64,000 nt of DNA, from contig JAXGZS010000003.1 in the NCBI GenBank assembly GCA_040776805.1, positions 1 to 64,000 on the forward strand, in the 5' to 3' direction. A model generated the notes under the pieces. The model did no database searches. It was given only the letters and a program-made list of their open reading frames with translations, and was not told the DNA's origin. Positions 43,216 to 51,306 of the stretch are shown piece after piece. Numbering within the stretch: the stretch's first letter is position 1; every line of letters begins with the position of its first letter. Source of the stretch: UBA7702 sp040776805. GTDB lineage: Bacteria; Bacillota; Dehalobacteriia; UBA7702. The position numbers and the translations under genes were made by a program.

Positions 43216-45309
43216 TCAGACGTTGAAGAGGAGATCCGTATAATCGGGGATGGGCCAGAAGCTTTTATCGACGATCACTTCCAGGGCGTCGGCGCCGGCT
43301 CGCAAATCGTTCATCGCCGGGATCACCGTGGCGGTACAGGCCTTGGCGGCGGTATCAGAATCTTTTGCGCCGTCCTTTTCGGCGATCGCTTTTTCCAAGG
43401 CGGCGATATCGGCGAACATTTTTTCGCTCAAAGAAACGAGTTTCACGGCAAAGGCTTCCTCTTCCTTTAAAACAAGATCGGGCATCAGCGTCTTCTTTTC
43501 GTGGAGACCTTTGAATACGCTTTTTTCAAAGCGGAGCACAGCGGGGAGAATCTGTTCTTTGGCCATGTGCAGCATGGTCAGGGCTTCAATATTGATGGCT
43601 TTGATATAGTTATCCAGCATGACTTCATAACGAGAAATCACTTCTTCTTTCGTCAGAATCCCGTGTTTCGTCATGAGACCGATGGATTTTTCGCTCACGT
43701 ACTGTTTCAGCGCCGTGGGCGTATCATTCAAGTTGCTCAAACCGCGTTTTTCGGCTTCGGCAACCCATTCCGCCGCGTAGTTGTTGCCGTTGAAGATGAT
43801 GCGGTTGTGTTTTGTCACAATATCGGCGATATAGTTAGCGGCGGCGGCTTCAACATCTGGTGATTTTTCCAAAAGCGCGGCGGCTTCCGCCAAAGTATCG
43901 GCGACCATGGTATTTAAAACGCAGTTGATGCCGGAAATCGACATTGCGGCGCCGGGCATTCTGAATTCGAATTTATTGCCGGTGAAGGCAAAGGGAGAGG
44001 TGCGGTTTCTGTCGGTGTTGTCTTTGTTCAGCGTTGGCAGGGAAGGTACGCCGCTGTTCCAGATCTCGGCGGCAGTGGTTTCCGAGATGCTCCCGGCGAC
44101 GGCATCGTTGAGTTCTTTGGTGAGGAACTCCCCGAGGAAAACGGAAATGATGGCCGGCGGCGCTTCGTTGGCGCCGAGACGGTGGTCGTTGCCGGCGGAA
44201 GCGACGCTCAACCGCAAAAGATCACTGTACTCATCAATGGCTTTCAGCACGGCGCAGAGGAACACGAGGAACTGCTTGTTGTTTTTCGGATCCATGCCGG
44301 GATCGAGGAGATTTTCTCCGGTATCCGTCGCCATGGACCAGTTATTATGTTTCCCGGAACCGTTGATACCGGCGAAGGGCTTTTCATGGAGCAGGCAGGA
44401 TAGCTGATGCTTTCTGGCGGTTTTCTTTAAGATGATCATGGTCAGCTGATTCTGATCGGCGGCGAGGTTTGCCGTGGTGTAAATCGACGCGAATTCATGC
44501 TGGGCGGGGGCCACTTCGTTGTGTTTGGTGGAACTGTAGATGCCAAGGCTCCAGAGTTGTTCGTCCACATCCTGCATGAAAGCGGATACTCTGTCTTTGA
44601 TGGTGCCAAAATAATGATCGTCAAGCTCCTGGCCTTTGGGGGCGGCAGCGCCGAAGAGGGTGCGCCCCGCGAGCATCAAATCTTTCCGCTTGATATAATC
44701 ACCACGGTCCACAAGGAAATACTCCTGTTCCGGGCCGACATTGACCAGGACTCTTTTGGCGGGATTGTCAAAGCACTTTAAAACCTTTAAAGCCTCTTTG
44801 TTCAGAGATTCCATGGAGCGGAGCAGCGGCGTTTTTTTATCCAGAACTTCGCCGGTGTAGGAACAAAAGGCCGTGGGGATATAGAGAGTGCCGTCGTTTA
44901 CAAAGGCGTAGGAGGTGGGATCCCAGGCGGTATAGCCCCGGGCTTCAAAGGTGGCGCGCAAGCCTCCCGAGGGGAAGCTGGAGGCGTCGGGTTCCCCCAT
45001 GATCAGGGACTTTCCCGAAAATTCCATCAGCGCTTTGCCGTCGGCGGCGGGCGCAAGAAAGGAATCGTGTTTTTCGGCGGTGATGCCGGTCAGCGGCTGG
45101 AACCAATGGGTATAGTGGGTGGCGCCTTTTTCCACGGCCCAATCCTTCATGGCGTTGGCCACGATTTGGGCGATCTCGGAATCAAGGGAAAGCCCTTTTT
45201 CCATGGTTTCCTTTAAGGAACGGTGGGTTTCCTTGGGCAGGCGTTCTTTCATTACGGCCTCATTGAAAACATTGCAGCCGAACATTTCATTTACCTTACA
45301 TTTGCTCAT
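43216..45309 (-). CDS. glnN: Glutamine synthetase type III
   Basis: 697 residues, the length of the GSIII class (ATP plus glutamate plus ammonia to glutamine). Seen: THYTHWFQPLTG, KHDSFLAP, FPSGGLRATFEARGYTAWDP, GPEQEYFLVD, KHNEVAPAQHEFA, GINGSGKHNNWSM, GNDHRLGANEAPPAI, RNRTSPFAFTGNKFEFR. GGAGG precedes the ATG. An intrinsic terminator lies between its promoter and the start codon, and an ANTAR regulator is encoded divergently, so nitrogen-dependent antitermination is likely. Confidence 0.97.
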   Translation of the reverse strand: MSKCKVNEMFGCNVFNEAVMKERLPKETHRSLKETMEKGLSLDSEIAQIVANAMKDWAVEKGATHYTHWFQPLTGITAEKHDSFLAPAADGKALMEFSGKSLIMGEPDASSFPSGGLRATFEARGYTAWDPTSYAFVNDGTLYIPTAFCSYTGEVLDKKTPLLRSMESLNKEALKVLKCFDNPAKRVLVNVGPEQEYFLVDRGDYIKRKDLMLAGRTLFGAAAPKGQELDDHYFGTIKDRVSAFMQDVDEQLWSLGIYSSTKHNEVAPAQHEFASIYTTANLAADQNQLTMIILKKTARKHQLSCLLHEKPFAGINGSGKHNNWSMATDTGENLLDPGMDPKNNKQFLVFLCAVLKAIDEYSDLLRLSVASAGNDHRLGANEAPPAIISVFLGEFLTKELNDAVAGSISETTAAEIWNSGVPSLPTLNKDNTDRNRTSPFAFTGNKFEFRMPGAAMSISGINCVLNTMVADTLAEAAALLEKSPDVEAAAANYIADIVTKHNRIIFNGNNYAAEWVAEAEKRGLSNLNDTPTALKQYVSEKSIGLMTKHGILTKEEVISRYEVMLDNYIKAINIEALTMLHMAKEQILPAVLRFEKSVFKGLHEKKTLMPDLVLKEEEAFAVKLVSLSEKMFADIAALEKAIAEKDGAKDSDTAAKACTATVIPAMNDLRAGADALEVIVDKSFWPIPDYTDLLFNV

Positions 45310-45333
45310 TTATAACCTCCTGAAAATAAAAAA

Positions 45334-45365
45334 AAGCTGTAAATTTTTCCGAAAATTTACAGCTT
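45334..45365 (-). terminator. Leader terminator (attenuator) of glnN
   Basis: A perfect 14-bp stem (AAGCTGTAAATTTT with AAAATTTACAGCTT, four-base loop) is followed on the minus strand by T7 and then the GGAGG of glnN. Its position inside the 5' untranslated region marks it as an attenuator. A weak upstream hairpin (TTCAT/ATGAA, loop AAAAGCG) overlaps its base. Confidence 0.8.
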
Positions 45366-45392
45366 CATCGCTTTTATGAAATTGATAGTAGA

Positions 45393-45420
45393 ATTATAAC
45401 AGAAAAATAGAAAATTGCAA
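45393..45420 (-). promoter_or_regulatory. Promoter of glnN
   Basis: Read on the minus strand: TTGCAA, 16 bases, TATAAT. The transcript starts about 25 bases before the attenuator hairpin. Confidence 0.65.
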
Positions 45421-45478
45421 TAGTTTTTCTGAAAAAAATGGTGTATAATGAAAAATAGTTTTGGAAGAGGGTGTACGA

Positions 45479-46051
45479 TTGGAAAAAATATTGATCGTAT
45501 CCGGTGAAACCGGCGCGCAGCAACTAAAGGATATTTTGACCGGGGCCGGTTTTACCGCGCCGAAAATCGTATCTTCCGCCTCGGAGGTCAGGCAGATGGC
45601 TTTGAAGGCCGATTTCGATCTCATTTTGATCAACCTGCCTCTTCGGGATGAAACCGGGAAAGAGCTGGCTTTTGACTTGGCGGATGATACCAATTCCGCC
45701 GTGCTCACCTTGCTTGCCAACGGCAGGGAAGAGATCATCGGCTCCTTTGGCCGGAATAAGGGCATTCAAATCATCACCAAGCCCGTCAACAGAAAGCAAT
45801 TTCTTGATTCCGTTTCCTTTATGCTTAGCTCCCGCCGTAAGTTAAAAAAGGTCCTGCAAAAGAATGCGGAATTAACCAAAGCCCTCGCAGATATGAAGGC
45901 GGTATCAAAGGCAAAATGCCTGCTGATTGCCAACAGTCAACTAAAGGAAGCGGAAGCCCATCGCTATATCGAAAAACAGGCGATGGATCAGCAGCTGACC
46001 AAAAGGCAGATCGCCGAAAGAATCATCGCCGCTGACGGAATCATTTCATAG
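45479..46051 (+). CDS. ANTAR-domain response regulator (RNA-binding antiterminator)
   Basis: 190 residues from TTG 45479, chosen because GAAGAGGG lies 7 bases upstream. Residues 1-115 form a receiver-like domain (ILIVSGETGAQQLKDIL, FDLILINLPLRDE, GIQIITKPV) in which the usual phospho-Asp position appears to be Asn (ILINLPL), so it may not be phosphorylated. The C-terminal ANTAR helices (KCLLIANSQLKEAEAHRYIE, AMDQQLTKRQIAERII) bind paired hexaloop hairpins. It is divergent from glnN; similar proteins next to glutamine synthetase genes are known in clostridia (NitR). Confidence 0.9.
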   Translation: MEKILIVSGETGAQQLKDILTGAGFTAPKIVSSASEVRQMALKADFDLILINLPLRDETGKELAFDLADDTNSAVLTLLANGREEIIGSFGRNKGIQIITKPVNRKQFLDSVSFMLSSRRKLKKVLQKNAELTKALADMKAVSKAKCLLIANSQLKEAEAHRYIEKQAMDQQLTKRQIAERIIAADGIIS

Positions 46052-46063
46052 GAGGCGTTTTTT

Positions 46064-46627
46064 TTGAAGCTGAAAAAGATAGAACCGATTTGTACGTATA
46101 CGAATATTACCATGTACCCTTTGGCTCCCAGGGAAAGCGATTTTAAAATCGAGGACATTGCTCATGCTTTGTCCCTGATGACCCGGGCCAACGGGCATTT
46201 TGTTTCCTTTTACAGTGTCGCCCAGCATTGCCTCAACTGCTCCTTGGAAGGGGAGAAAAGAGGGTATGCCCACCGTTTAAACCTCGCCCTCCTGCTCCAC
46301 GATGCTTCGGAAGCCTATCTTTCCGATCTGACGCGGCCCGTAAAGAGCAGTTTAAGGGATTACAGTGAAATTGAACGTCAACTGCAAGGTGTTTTGTTTC
46401 GCGCTTTGGGTGTGGGCGCGCTGTCTTTGGAAGATGAAAAATTGATTTCCGTTATTGATGACGATATGTTATACTATGAATTTGAGGGACTACATGTCAA
46501 CGGCGGATTCGACAGAGAATATCATCTGCAAGGCCGTTATTCCCTGGCGTTTTGCGATATGAAAGAGGTCGAAGAGACCTATCTTGAACGATATTATGAG
46601 CTACAGGAAAAGGCAGGAGAACGGTAA
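46064..46627 (+). CDS. HD-domain phosphohydrolase (YfbR/YedO-like)
   Basis: 187 residues, TTG start behind AGGAGG. It carries FVSFYSVAQHCLNCS, the HD pair in LALLLHDASEAYLSDLTRPVK and a late Asp in VIDDDMLYYEF, the pattern of HD nucleotidases acting on nucleoside monophosphates. The stop overlaps the hisH start by one base, so it is coupled to hisHF. Confidence 0.8.
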   Translation: MKLKKIEPICTYTNITMYPLAPRESDFKIEDIAHALSLMTRANGHFVSFYSVAQHCLNCSLEGEKRGYAHRLNLALLLHDASEAYLSDLTRPVKSSLRDYSEIERQLQGVLFRALGVGALSLEDEKLISVIDDDMLYYEFEGLHVNGGFDREYHLQGRYSLAFCDMKEVEETYLERYYELQEKAGER

Positions 46628-47253
46628 TGATCGGTGTCATTGATTACAGAGCGGGTAACGCCCCCAGCGTTTACAATGCCCTGAAAAAAATCGGCGGTGA
46701 TGTGCTGATGGTGAAGACGGCGCAGGATCTCGAAAAGATCCGCGGTGTGATTTTACCGGGCGTCGGCAGCGCCGAAGCAACCATGGATTCGTTAAAGGAA
46801 ATGGGCATCCTACCCCCCCTTGAGGAAAAAGTTCGCGGAGGGAACATGCCCTTTCTCGGCATCTGCATCGGTATGCAGATTCTTTTTGAACACAGCGCGG
46901 AAGGGGATATTCCCTGCCTCGGCTGGCTCAAAGGCAATGTGACCCGGTTTGATAAGAGCCGCGTCCGCGTTCCCCAAATGGGCTGGAACGAGGTGCGCTT
47001 TTGCCGCAAGCATCCCCTCGTGGAGAACATGGGCCAAAGCGGTCATTTCTATTATGTAAACTCCTATCACGTGAACCCCGCCGATGAACACGATATTCTG
47101 GCCGTCACCGATTATGACGGTGATTTTTGCTGTATGGTCCAGCGTGATAATATCATGGCCGCCCAGTTTCACATCGAAAAAAGCGGACCCCTGGGTCTCA
47201 AACTATTGGCGAATTATCTTAAAATTGTGGAAGGAGGGCAACCTTCATGCTGA
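46627..47253 (+). CDS. hisH: HisH-like glutamine amidotransferase
   Basis: 208-residue class I amidotransferase with Cys80 in PFLGICIGMQILFEHS, GVILPGVGSAEATM, and His182/Glu184 in QFHIEKSG. HisH supplies ammonia to HisF for imidazole-glycerol-phosphate formation. Overlaps hisF by 7 bases. Its partner is unusual (see HisF), so the physiological reaction could differ from histidine synthesis. Confidence 0.87.
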   Translation: MIGVIDYRAGNAPSVYNALKKIGGDVLMVKTAQDLEKIRGVILPGVGSAEATMDSLKEMGILPPLEEKVRGGNMPFLGICIGMQILFEHSAEGDIPCLGWLKGNVTRFDKSRVRVPQMGWNEVRFCRKHPLVENMGQSGHFYYVNSYHVNPADEHDILAVTDYDGDFCCMVQRDNIMAAQFHIEKSGPLGLKLLANYLKIVEGGQPSC

Positions 47254-48041
47254 CAAAACGTCTTTTGGCCTGTTTTGATATGCGCGACGGGATGGTGACC
47301 AAGGCCCACCAGTTTCAGGATAATTTCGACATCGGTTCAGCGGCGGAAATCGCCTGCAAAATCTATGAAGACCAGATCGATGAGATCATCTTTTACGATA
47401 TTACCGCCAGCGCCGAAAAAAAGCCCATCGATCTGGAAACCGTCCGTACTGTGGCAAAACGGGTGTTTGTGCCCTTTACCGTGGGCGGCGGCATTCGCAA
47501 TTTAAACGATATGTATCAGGTGCTGAAAGCCGGAGCGGAAAAGATCAGCGTCGATTCCATGGCGGTGAGGAATCCCGCCATCATCGAAGAGGGCGCGAAA
47601 GCCTTTGGTTCCCAGTGCATTGTTTTGAGTATGCAGGTGAAGCGCGTGGAGAAAACGGAGCAGATCAGGAGCGGTTATGAAATCGCCATCGACGGCGCCC
47701 GTACTTATACCGGCATGGACGCGCTGGAATGGGCGAAACGCGGCGAAAGCCTCGGCGCCGGCGAACTCTGCGTCAATAGCATCGACTGCGACGGCACCCA
47801 CAACGGCTATGATCTTGAGATCACCGGTCTCATCGCCGACGCGGTTTCTGTTCCCGTCATCGCCTCCGGCGGCGCCGGTAAACCGTCCCATATCGCTGAT
47901 GTTTTTTTGCAAACGGGAGCTTCCGCCGCCATCATCAGCTCGATGCTCTATTCGCCGAAGCTGCCCCGGAATTATCCGGTGGCGGAAATCAAAAGCATTC
48001 TCTCGGAAAAAGGGATCCCCGTAAGACCATATTTAAAATAA
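47247..48041 (+). CDS. hisF: HisF-like cyclase, divergent active site
   Basis: 264-residue TIM barrel. The first catalytic Asp11 is present (LACFDMRDG) and so are the phosphate loops VGGGIRNLNDM and IASGGAGKPSH. The second catalytic residue, Asp130 in HisF, is Gln in this protein (VLSMQVKR, residue 130 by direct count), and VKG after residue 17 is changed to TKAHQFQ. It pairs with HisH upstream and is followed by gatC. It may be a divergent HisF or an enzyme with another substrate. Confidence 0.8.
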   Translation: MLTKRLLACFDMRDGMVTKAHQFQDNFDIGSAAEIACKIYEDQIDEIIFYDITASAEKKPIDLETVRTVAKRVFVPFTVGGGIRNLNDMYQVLKAGAEKISVDSMAVRNPAIIEEGAKAFGSQCIVLSMQVKRVEKTEQIRSGYEIAIDGARTYTGMDALEWAKRGESLGAGELCVNSIDCDGTHNGYDLEITGLIADAVSVPVIASGGAGKPSHIADVFLQTGASAAIISSMLYSPKLPRNYPVAEIKSILSEKGIPVRPYLK

Positions 48042-48060
48042 CCCAGGAAAGGAAACCGTT

Positions 48061-48348
48061 ATGCTGATCACTGACGAAATCATCGATTACGTTTCCTCCT
48101 TGGCCCGTCTCGACCTCAGCGGTGAGGAAAAGACGAAGATCAAAGGAGAAATTGAGAAGATCATCGACTATATGGATGTGTTAAATACCCTAGATACCAC
48201 CGGCGTGGAACCCATGAGTCACGTGCTCCCAGTGACCAACGTTTTTCGCGAAGACGTTGTCGCGCCTTCTGTGCCCCGTGAAGAGATCCTGGCCAATGCT
48301 CCCGAAGTTGATCACGGAGCTTTTCGTGTGCCAAAGACAGTAGAGTAA
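48061..48348 (+). CDS. gatC: Asp-tRNA(Asn)/Glu-tRNA(Gln) amidotransferase subunit C
   Basis: 95 residues with the standard pattern VSSLARLDLSGEEKTKI, DYMDVLNTLDTTGVEPMSHV and FREDVV. It links GatA and GatB. AGGAAAGG precedes the ATG. First gene of gatCAB. Confidence 0.94.
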   Translation: MLITDEIIDYVSSLARLDLSGEEKTKIKGEIEKIIDYMDVLNTLDTTGVEPMSHVLPVTNVFREDVVAPSVPREEILANAPEVDHGAFRVPKTVE

Positions 48349-48364
48349 CGGAGGAAGCGCGTTC

Positions 48365-49845
48365 ATGAACATCGCATTTACGGAATTAACACCATTAGAA
48401 GCAGGGGAAATGATCAAAAGAGGAGCGCTGGGCGTTGAGGAATTGACCAAAGCGTATTTAAAGCGGAGCACCGCTCTGGACGGGGAAATCAACGCGTTTC
48501 TCCGTATCGAAGAGGAATACGCTTTAAAAAGCGCCGCCGCCGTCCAAAAGCGCATCGACGCCAAAGAAGAGCTCGGCCCCTTGGCCGGCGTACCCTTTGG
48601 CCTCAAAGATAATATCTGCACCAAAGGACTGGAAACCACCTGTGCTTCCAGGATTTTGGGGGGTTTTGTGCCGCCTTATGAGGCAACCTTGATGAAAAAG
48701 ATGAACCGCGGCGGCGCGGTGCTCCTCGGCAAGACGAATATGGACGAGTTTGCCATGGGCAGTACCACGGAAACTTCCTATTATAAAACAACCAAAAACC
48801 CCTGGAATTTAGAGCATGTACCCGGCGGCAGCAGCGGCGGCAGCGCCGCGGCGGTGGCGGCAAGAGAAGTTCCTTACGCCATCGGCTCCGATACCGGCGG
48901 TTCCATCCGTCAGCCTGCCGCTTATTGCGGCGTTACCGGCTTGAAACCCACTTACGGCGCCGTTTCCCGTTTCGGCCTCATCGCCTATGGCTCTTCCCTG
49001 GATCAGATTGGGCCCATCGCCCCTTCGGCCATAGACTGTGCGGCGATCTTAGATATGATTGGCGGTTACGACGAAAAAGACGCCACCTCGATGAAAACGC
49101 AGTTTAATGCCGTCGCCCATATTGAGGGCGGCGTGAAAGATATGGTGCTTGGCATACCCAAATCCTATTTTGGCGAGGGCCTTAACGGAGAAGTCCGGGA
49201 AATCATCACCGGGGCGATCAAGGTGCTGACCGACGCGGCGCCAAAGTGGAAGAGTTCGACTTTCCCATCCTCGATTATGCCGTACCGGCCTATTATATTA
49301 TCGCCTCCGCGGAAGCCAGCTCCAATCTTTCTCGTTTCGACGGCGTAAAATACGGCTTTCGCGCGGAAGACGCCGAAGGACTGCGGGACGTTTATCTGAA
49401 AACCCGCACCCAGGGTTTCGGCAGCGAGGTCAAAAAGCGTATCATGTTAGGGGCTTTTGCTTTGAGCAGCGGCTATTATGACGCCTATTACAACAAAGCC
49501 TTGCAAGTCAAGGCGCTGATCAAAAAAGCCTTTGACGACGCTTTCGCCAAATACGATATGATTTTGGGGCCTGTGGCGCCGACCACGGCGCCGAAGCTCG
49601 GCGAAAGCTTGAAAGACCCTCTGGCCATGTATTTAAGCGATATTTACACCGTATCCGTGAACCTTGCGGGGCTCCCCGGCATCGCGCTGCCCTGCGGTTT
49701 CGATCAAAAGGGTTTGCCCGTGGGGATGCAGCTGATCGCGCAGGCTTTTGACGATGAAAAGCTGCTGCGTGCCGCTCATTGCTATCAACAGCTGACCGAT
49801 TTTCACCGGCAGTTCCCCGCCTTGGCCGGGAAAGGAGACGTCTAA
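48365..49845 (+). CDS. gatA: Glu-tRNA(Gln) amidotransferase subunit A, interrupted by a frameshift
   Basis: Amidase-signature subunit that releases ammonia from glutamine. The catalytic Ser-Ser-Lys triad is present (GLKDNI; GGSSGGSAAAVA; GSDTGGSIRQPA). The first frame ends at 49348, but homology leaves it near 49238 (KVLTDAAPKWK) and resumes in the next frame as VEEFDFPILDYAVPAYYII to 49845. Adding one G at GCGGCG restores KVLTDAGAKVEEFDF. As an essential gene between intact gatC and gatB, a true null is unlikely, so an assembly error is suspected. Corrected length is about 494 residues. Confidence 0.92.
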
Positions 49846-49846
49846 G

Positions 49847-51283
49847 ATGAGCGAAATAACATACGAAACCGTCATCGGCTTGGAAGTTCATACAGAGCTG
49901 GCCACCGCGTCTAAAATATTCTGCTCCTGCACCACGGCGTTTGGCGGCGAGCCCAATACCCATTGCTGCCCGATCTGCACCGGGATGCCCGGGGTATTGC
50001 CGGTACTCAATCAAAAAGTGGTGGAATTCGGCATTGCCGTGGGTCTTGCCACGGACAGCGAAATCACCCCCTACGGCAAATTCGACCGTAAGAATTATTT
50101 CTATCCCGATCTGCCCAAAGCCTTTCAGATCTCCCAGCTTTATCTGCCCATTTGCAGAAACGGCGCTGTGGAAATTGAAGGGGAGGGGTTTCAGAAGAGC
50201 ATCCATATCCATGAAATCCACATGGAGGAGGATGCCGGCAAACTGATTCACGACCCGATTTTCGATACGACCCACGCGGATTATAACCGCTGCGGCGTGC
50301 CGCTTTTGGAGATCGTTTCGGAGCCGGATTTCAGAAACGCCGAGGAAGTGATCGCCTATTTGGAAACGTTGAAAGCGATTTTGCAGTATCTTGGCGTCTC
50401 CGACTGTAAGATGCAGGAAGGTTCTTTACGGGCCGACGTCAATCTTTCCGTGCGCCCCCTGGGCCAGGAGGAATTCGGTACCAGAACCGAAATGAAAAAT
50501 ATCAACTCCTTCCGAGCCATTGCCCGGGCCATTGCCGCGGAGCGCAAGCGCCAAATCGAACTCATCGAAGACGGCGGCCGGGTAGTGCAGGAAACCCGCC
50601 GTTGGGACGACGCCAAAGGCGTCAGCTACGCCATGCGCTCCAAAGAGGACGCCCAGGATTACCGTTATTTCCCCGAACCGGATCTGTCCCCTGTTGTGAT
50701 CAGTGAGGAATGGAAGGAAGAAATCCGTAGAAGCTTGCCCCTGCTGCCCAAAGAGAGAAAGGCCAAGTATATGGAAGGCTACGGGCTTTCCTCCTACGAC
50801 GCCGGCATCATCACCGGTATCAAGGCTTTGGCCGATTATTTTGAGGAGGTCAACGCCATCGTGGGGCAGCCTCAGGAAGTGGCCAATTGGCTTTTGGGAG
50901 ATTTTATGCGTCTGGCCAAAGCCGGGGAAGGGGATTCCTTTGAGATTCTGCTGAGCCCCGCCAAATTGGCGGAGATCATTTTGATGGTCAAAAACAACGT
51001 CATCAACCGCAACACGGCGAAAGAGGTCTTTGCCGCGGTTTGGCAGGAAGATCTTGATCCCGGACCATACGTGGAAGAGCACGATCTTGCCATGGTGGGA
51101 GACGGCGATCTGATCAAAGACACGGTAGCCAAAGTACTGTCGGCGAATCCCAAAACAGTGGCGGAGTTCAAAGCCGGGAAAGAAAAAGTTCTCGGTTTCC
51201 TGGTCGGTCAATGCATGAAAGAATTGAAAGGCAAGGCCGATCCCGGTACGATCAACGCCCTGCTGCGGGAAGCGCTGAAATAA
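49847..51283 (+). CDS. gatB: Asp-tRNA(Asn)/Glu-tRNA(Gln) amidotransferase subunit B
   Basis: 478 residues: YETVIGLEVHTELATASKIF, HCCPICTGMPGVLPVLN, KFDRKNYFYPDLPKAFQISQ, the HEIHMEEDAGK loop, and a C-terminal GatB/YqeY tail domain. It binds the misacylated tRNA and phosphorylates its carboxyl group. It starts one base after the gatA stop. Confidence 0.97.
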   Translation: MSEITYETVIGLEVHTELATASKIFCSCTTAFGGEPNTHCCPICTGMPGVLPVLNQKVVEFGIAVGLATDSEITPYGKFDRKNYFYPDLPKAFQISQLYLPICRNGAVEIEGEGFQKSIHIHEIHMEEDAGKLIHDPIFDTTHADYNRCGVPLLEIVSEPDFRNAEEVIAYLETLKAILQYLGVSDCKMQEGSLRADVNLSVRPLGQEEFGTRTEMKNINSFRAIARAIAAERKRQIELIEDGGRVVQETRRWDDAKGVSYAMRSKEDAQDYRYFPEPDLSPVVISEEWKEEIRRSLPLLPKERKAKYMEGYGLSSYDAGIITGIKALADYFEEVNAIVGQPQEVANWLLGDFMRLAKAGEGDSFEILLSPAKLAEIILMVKNNVINRNTAKEVFAAVWQEDLDPGPYVEEHDLAMVGDGDLIKDTVAKVLSANPKTVAEFKAGKEKVLGFLVGQCMKELKGKADPGTINALLREALK

Positions 51284-51306
51284 GTGATGGAAAACGGGTG
51301 GAACTT

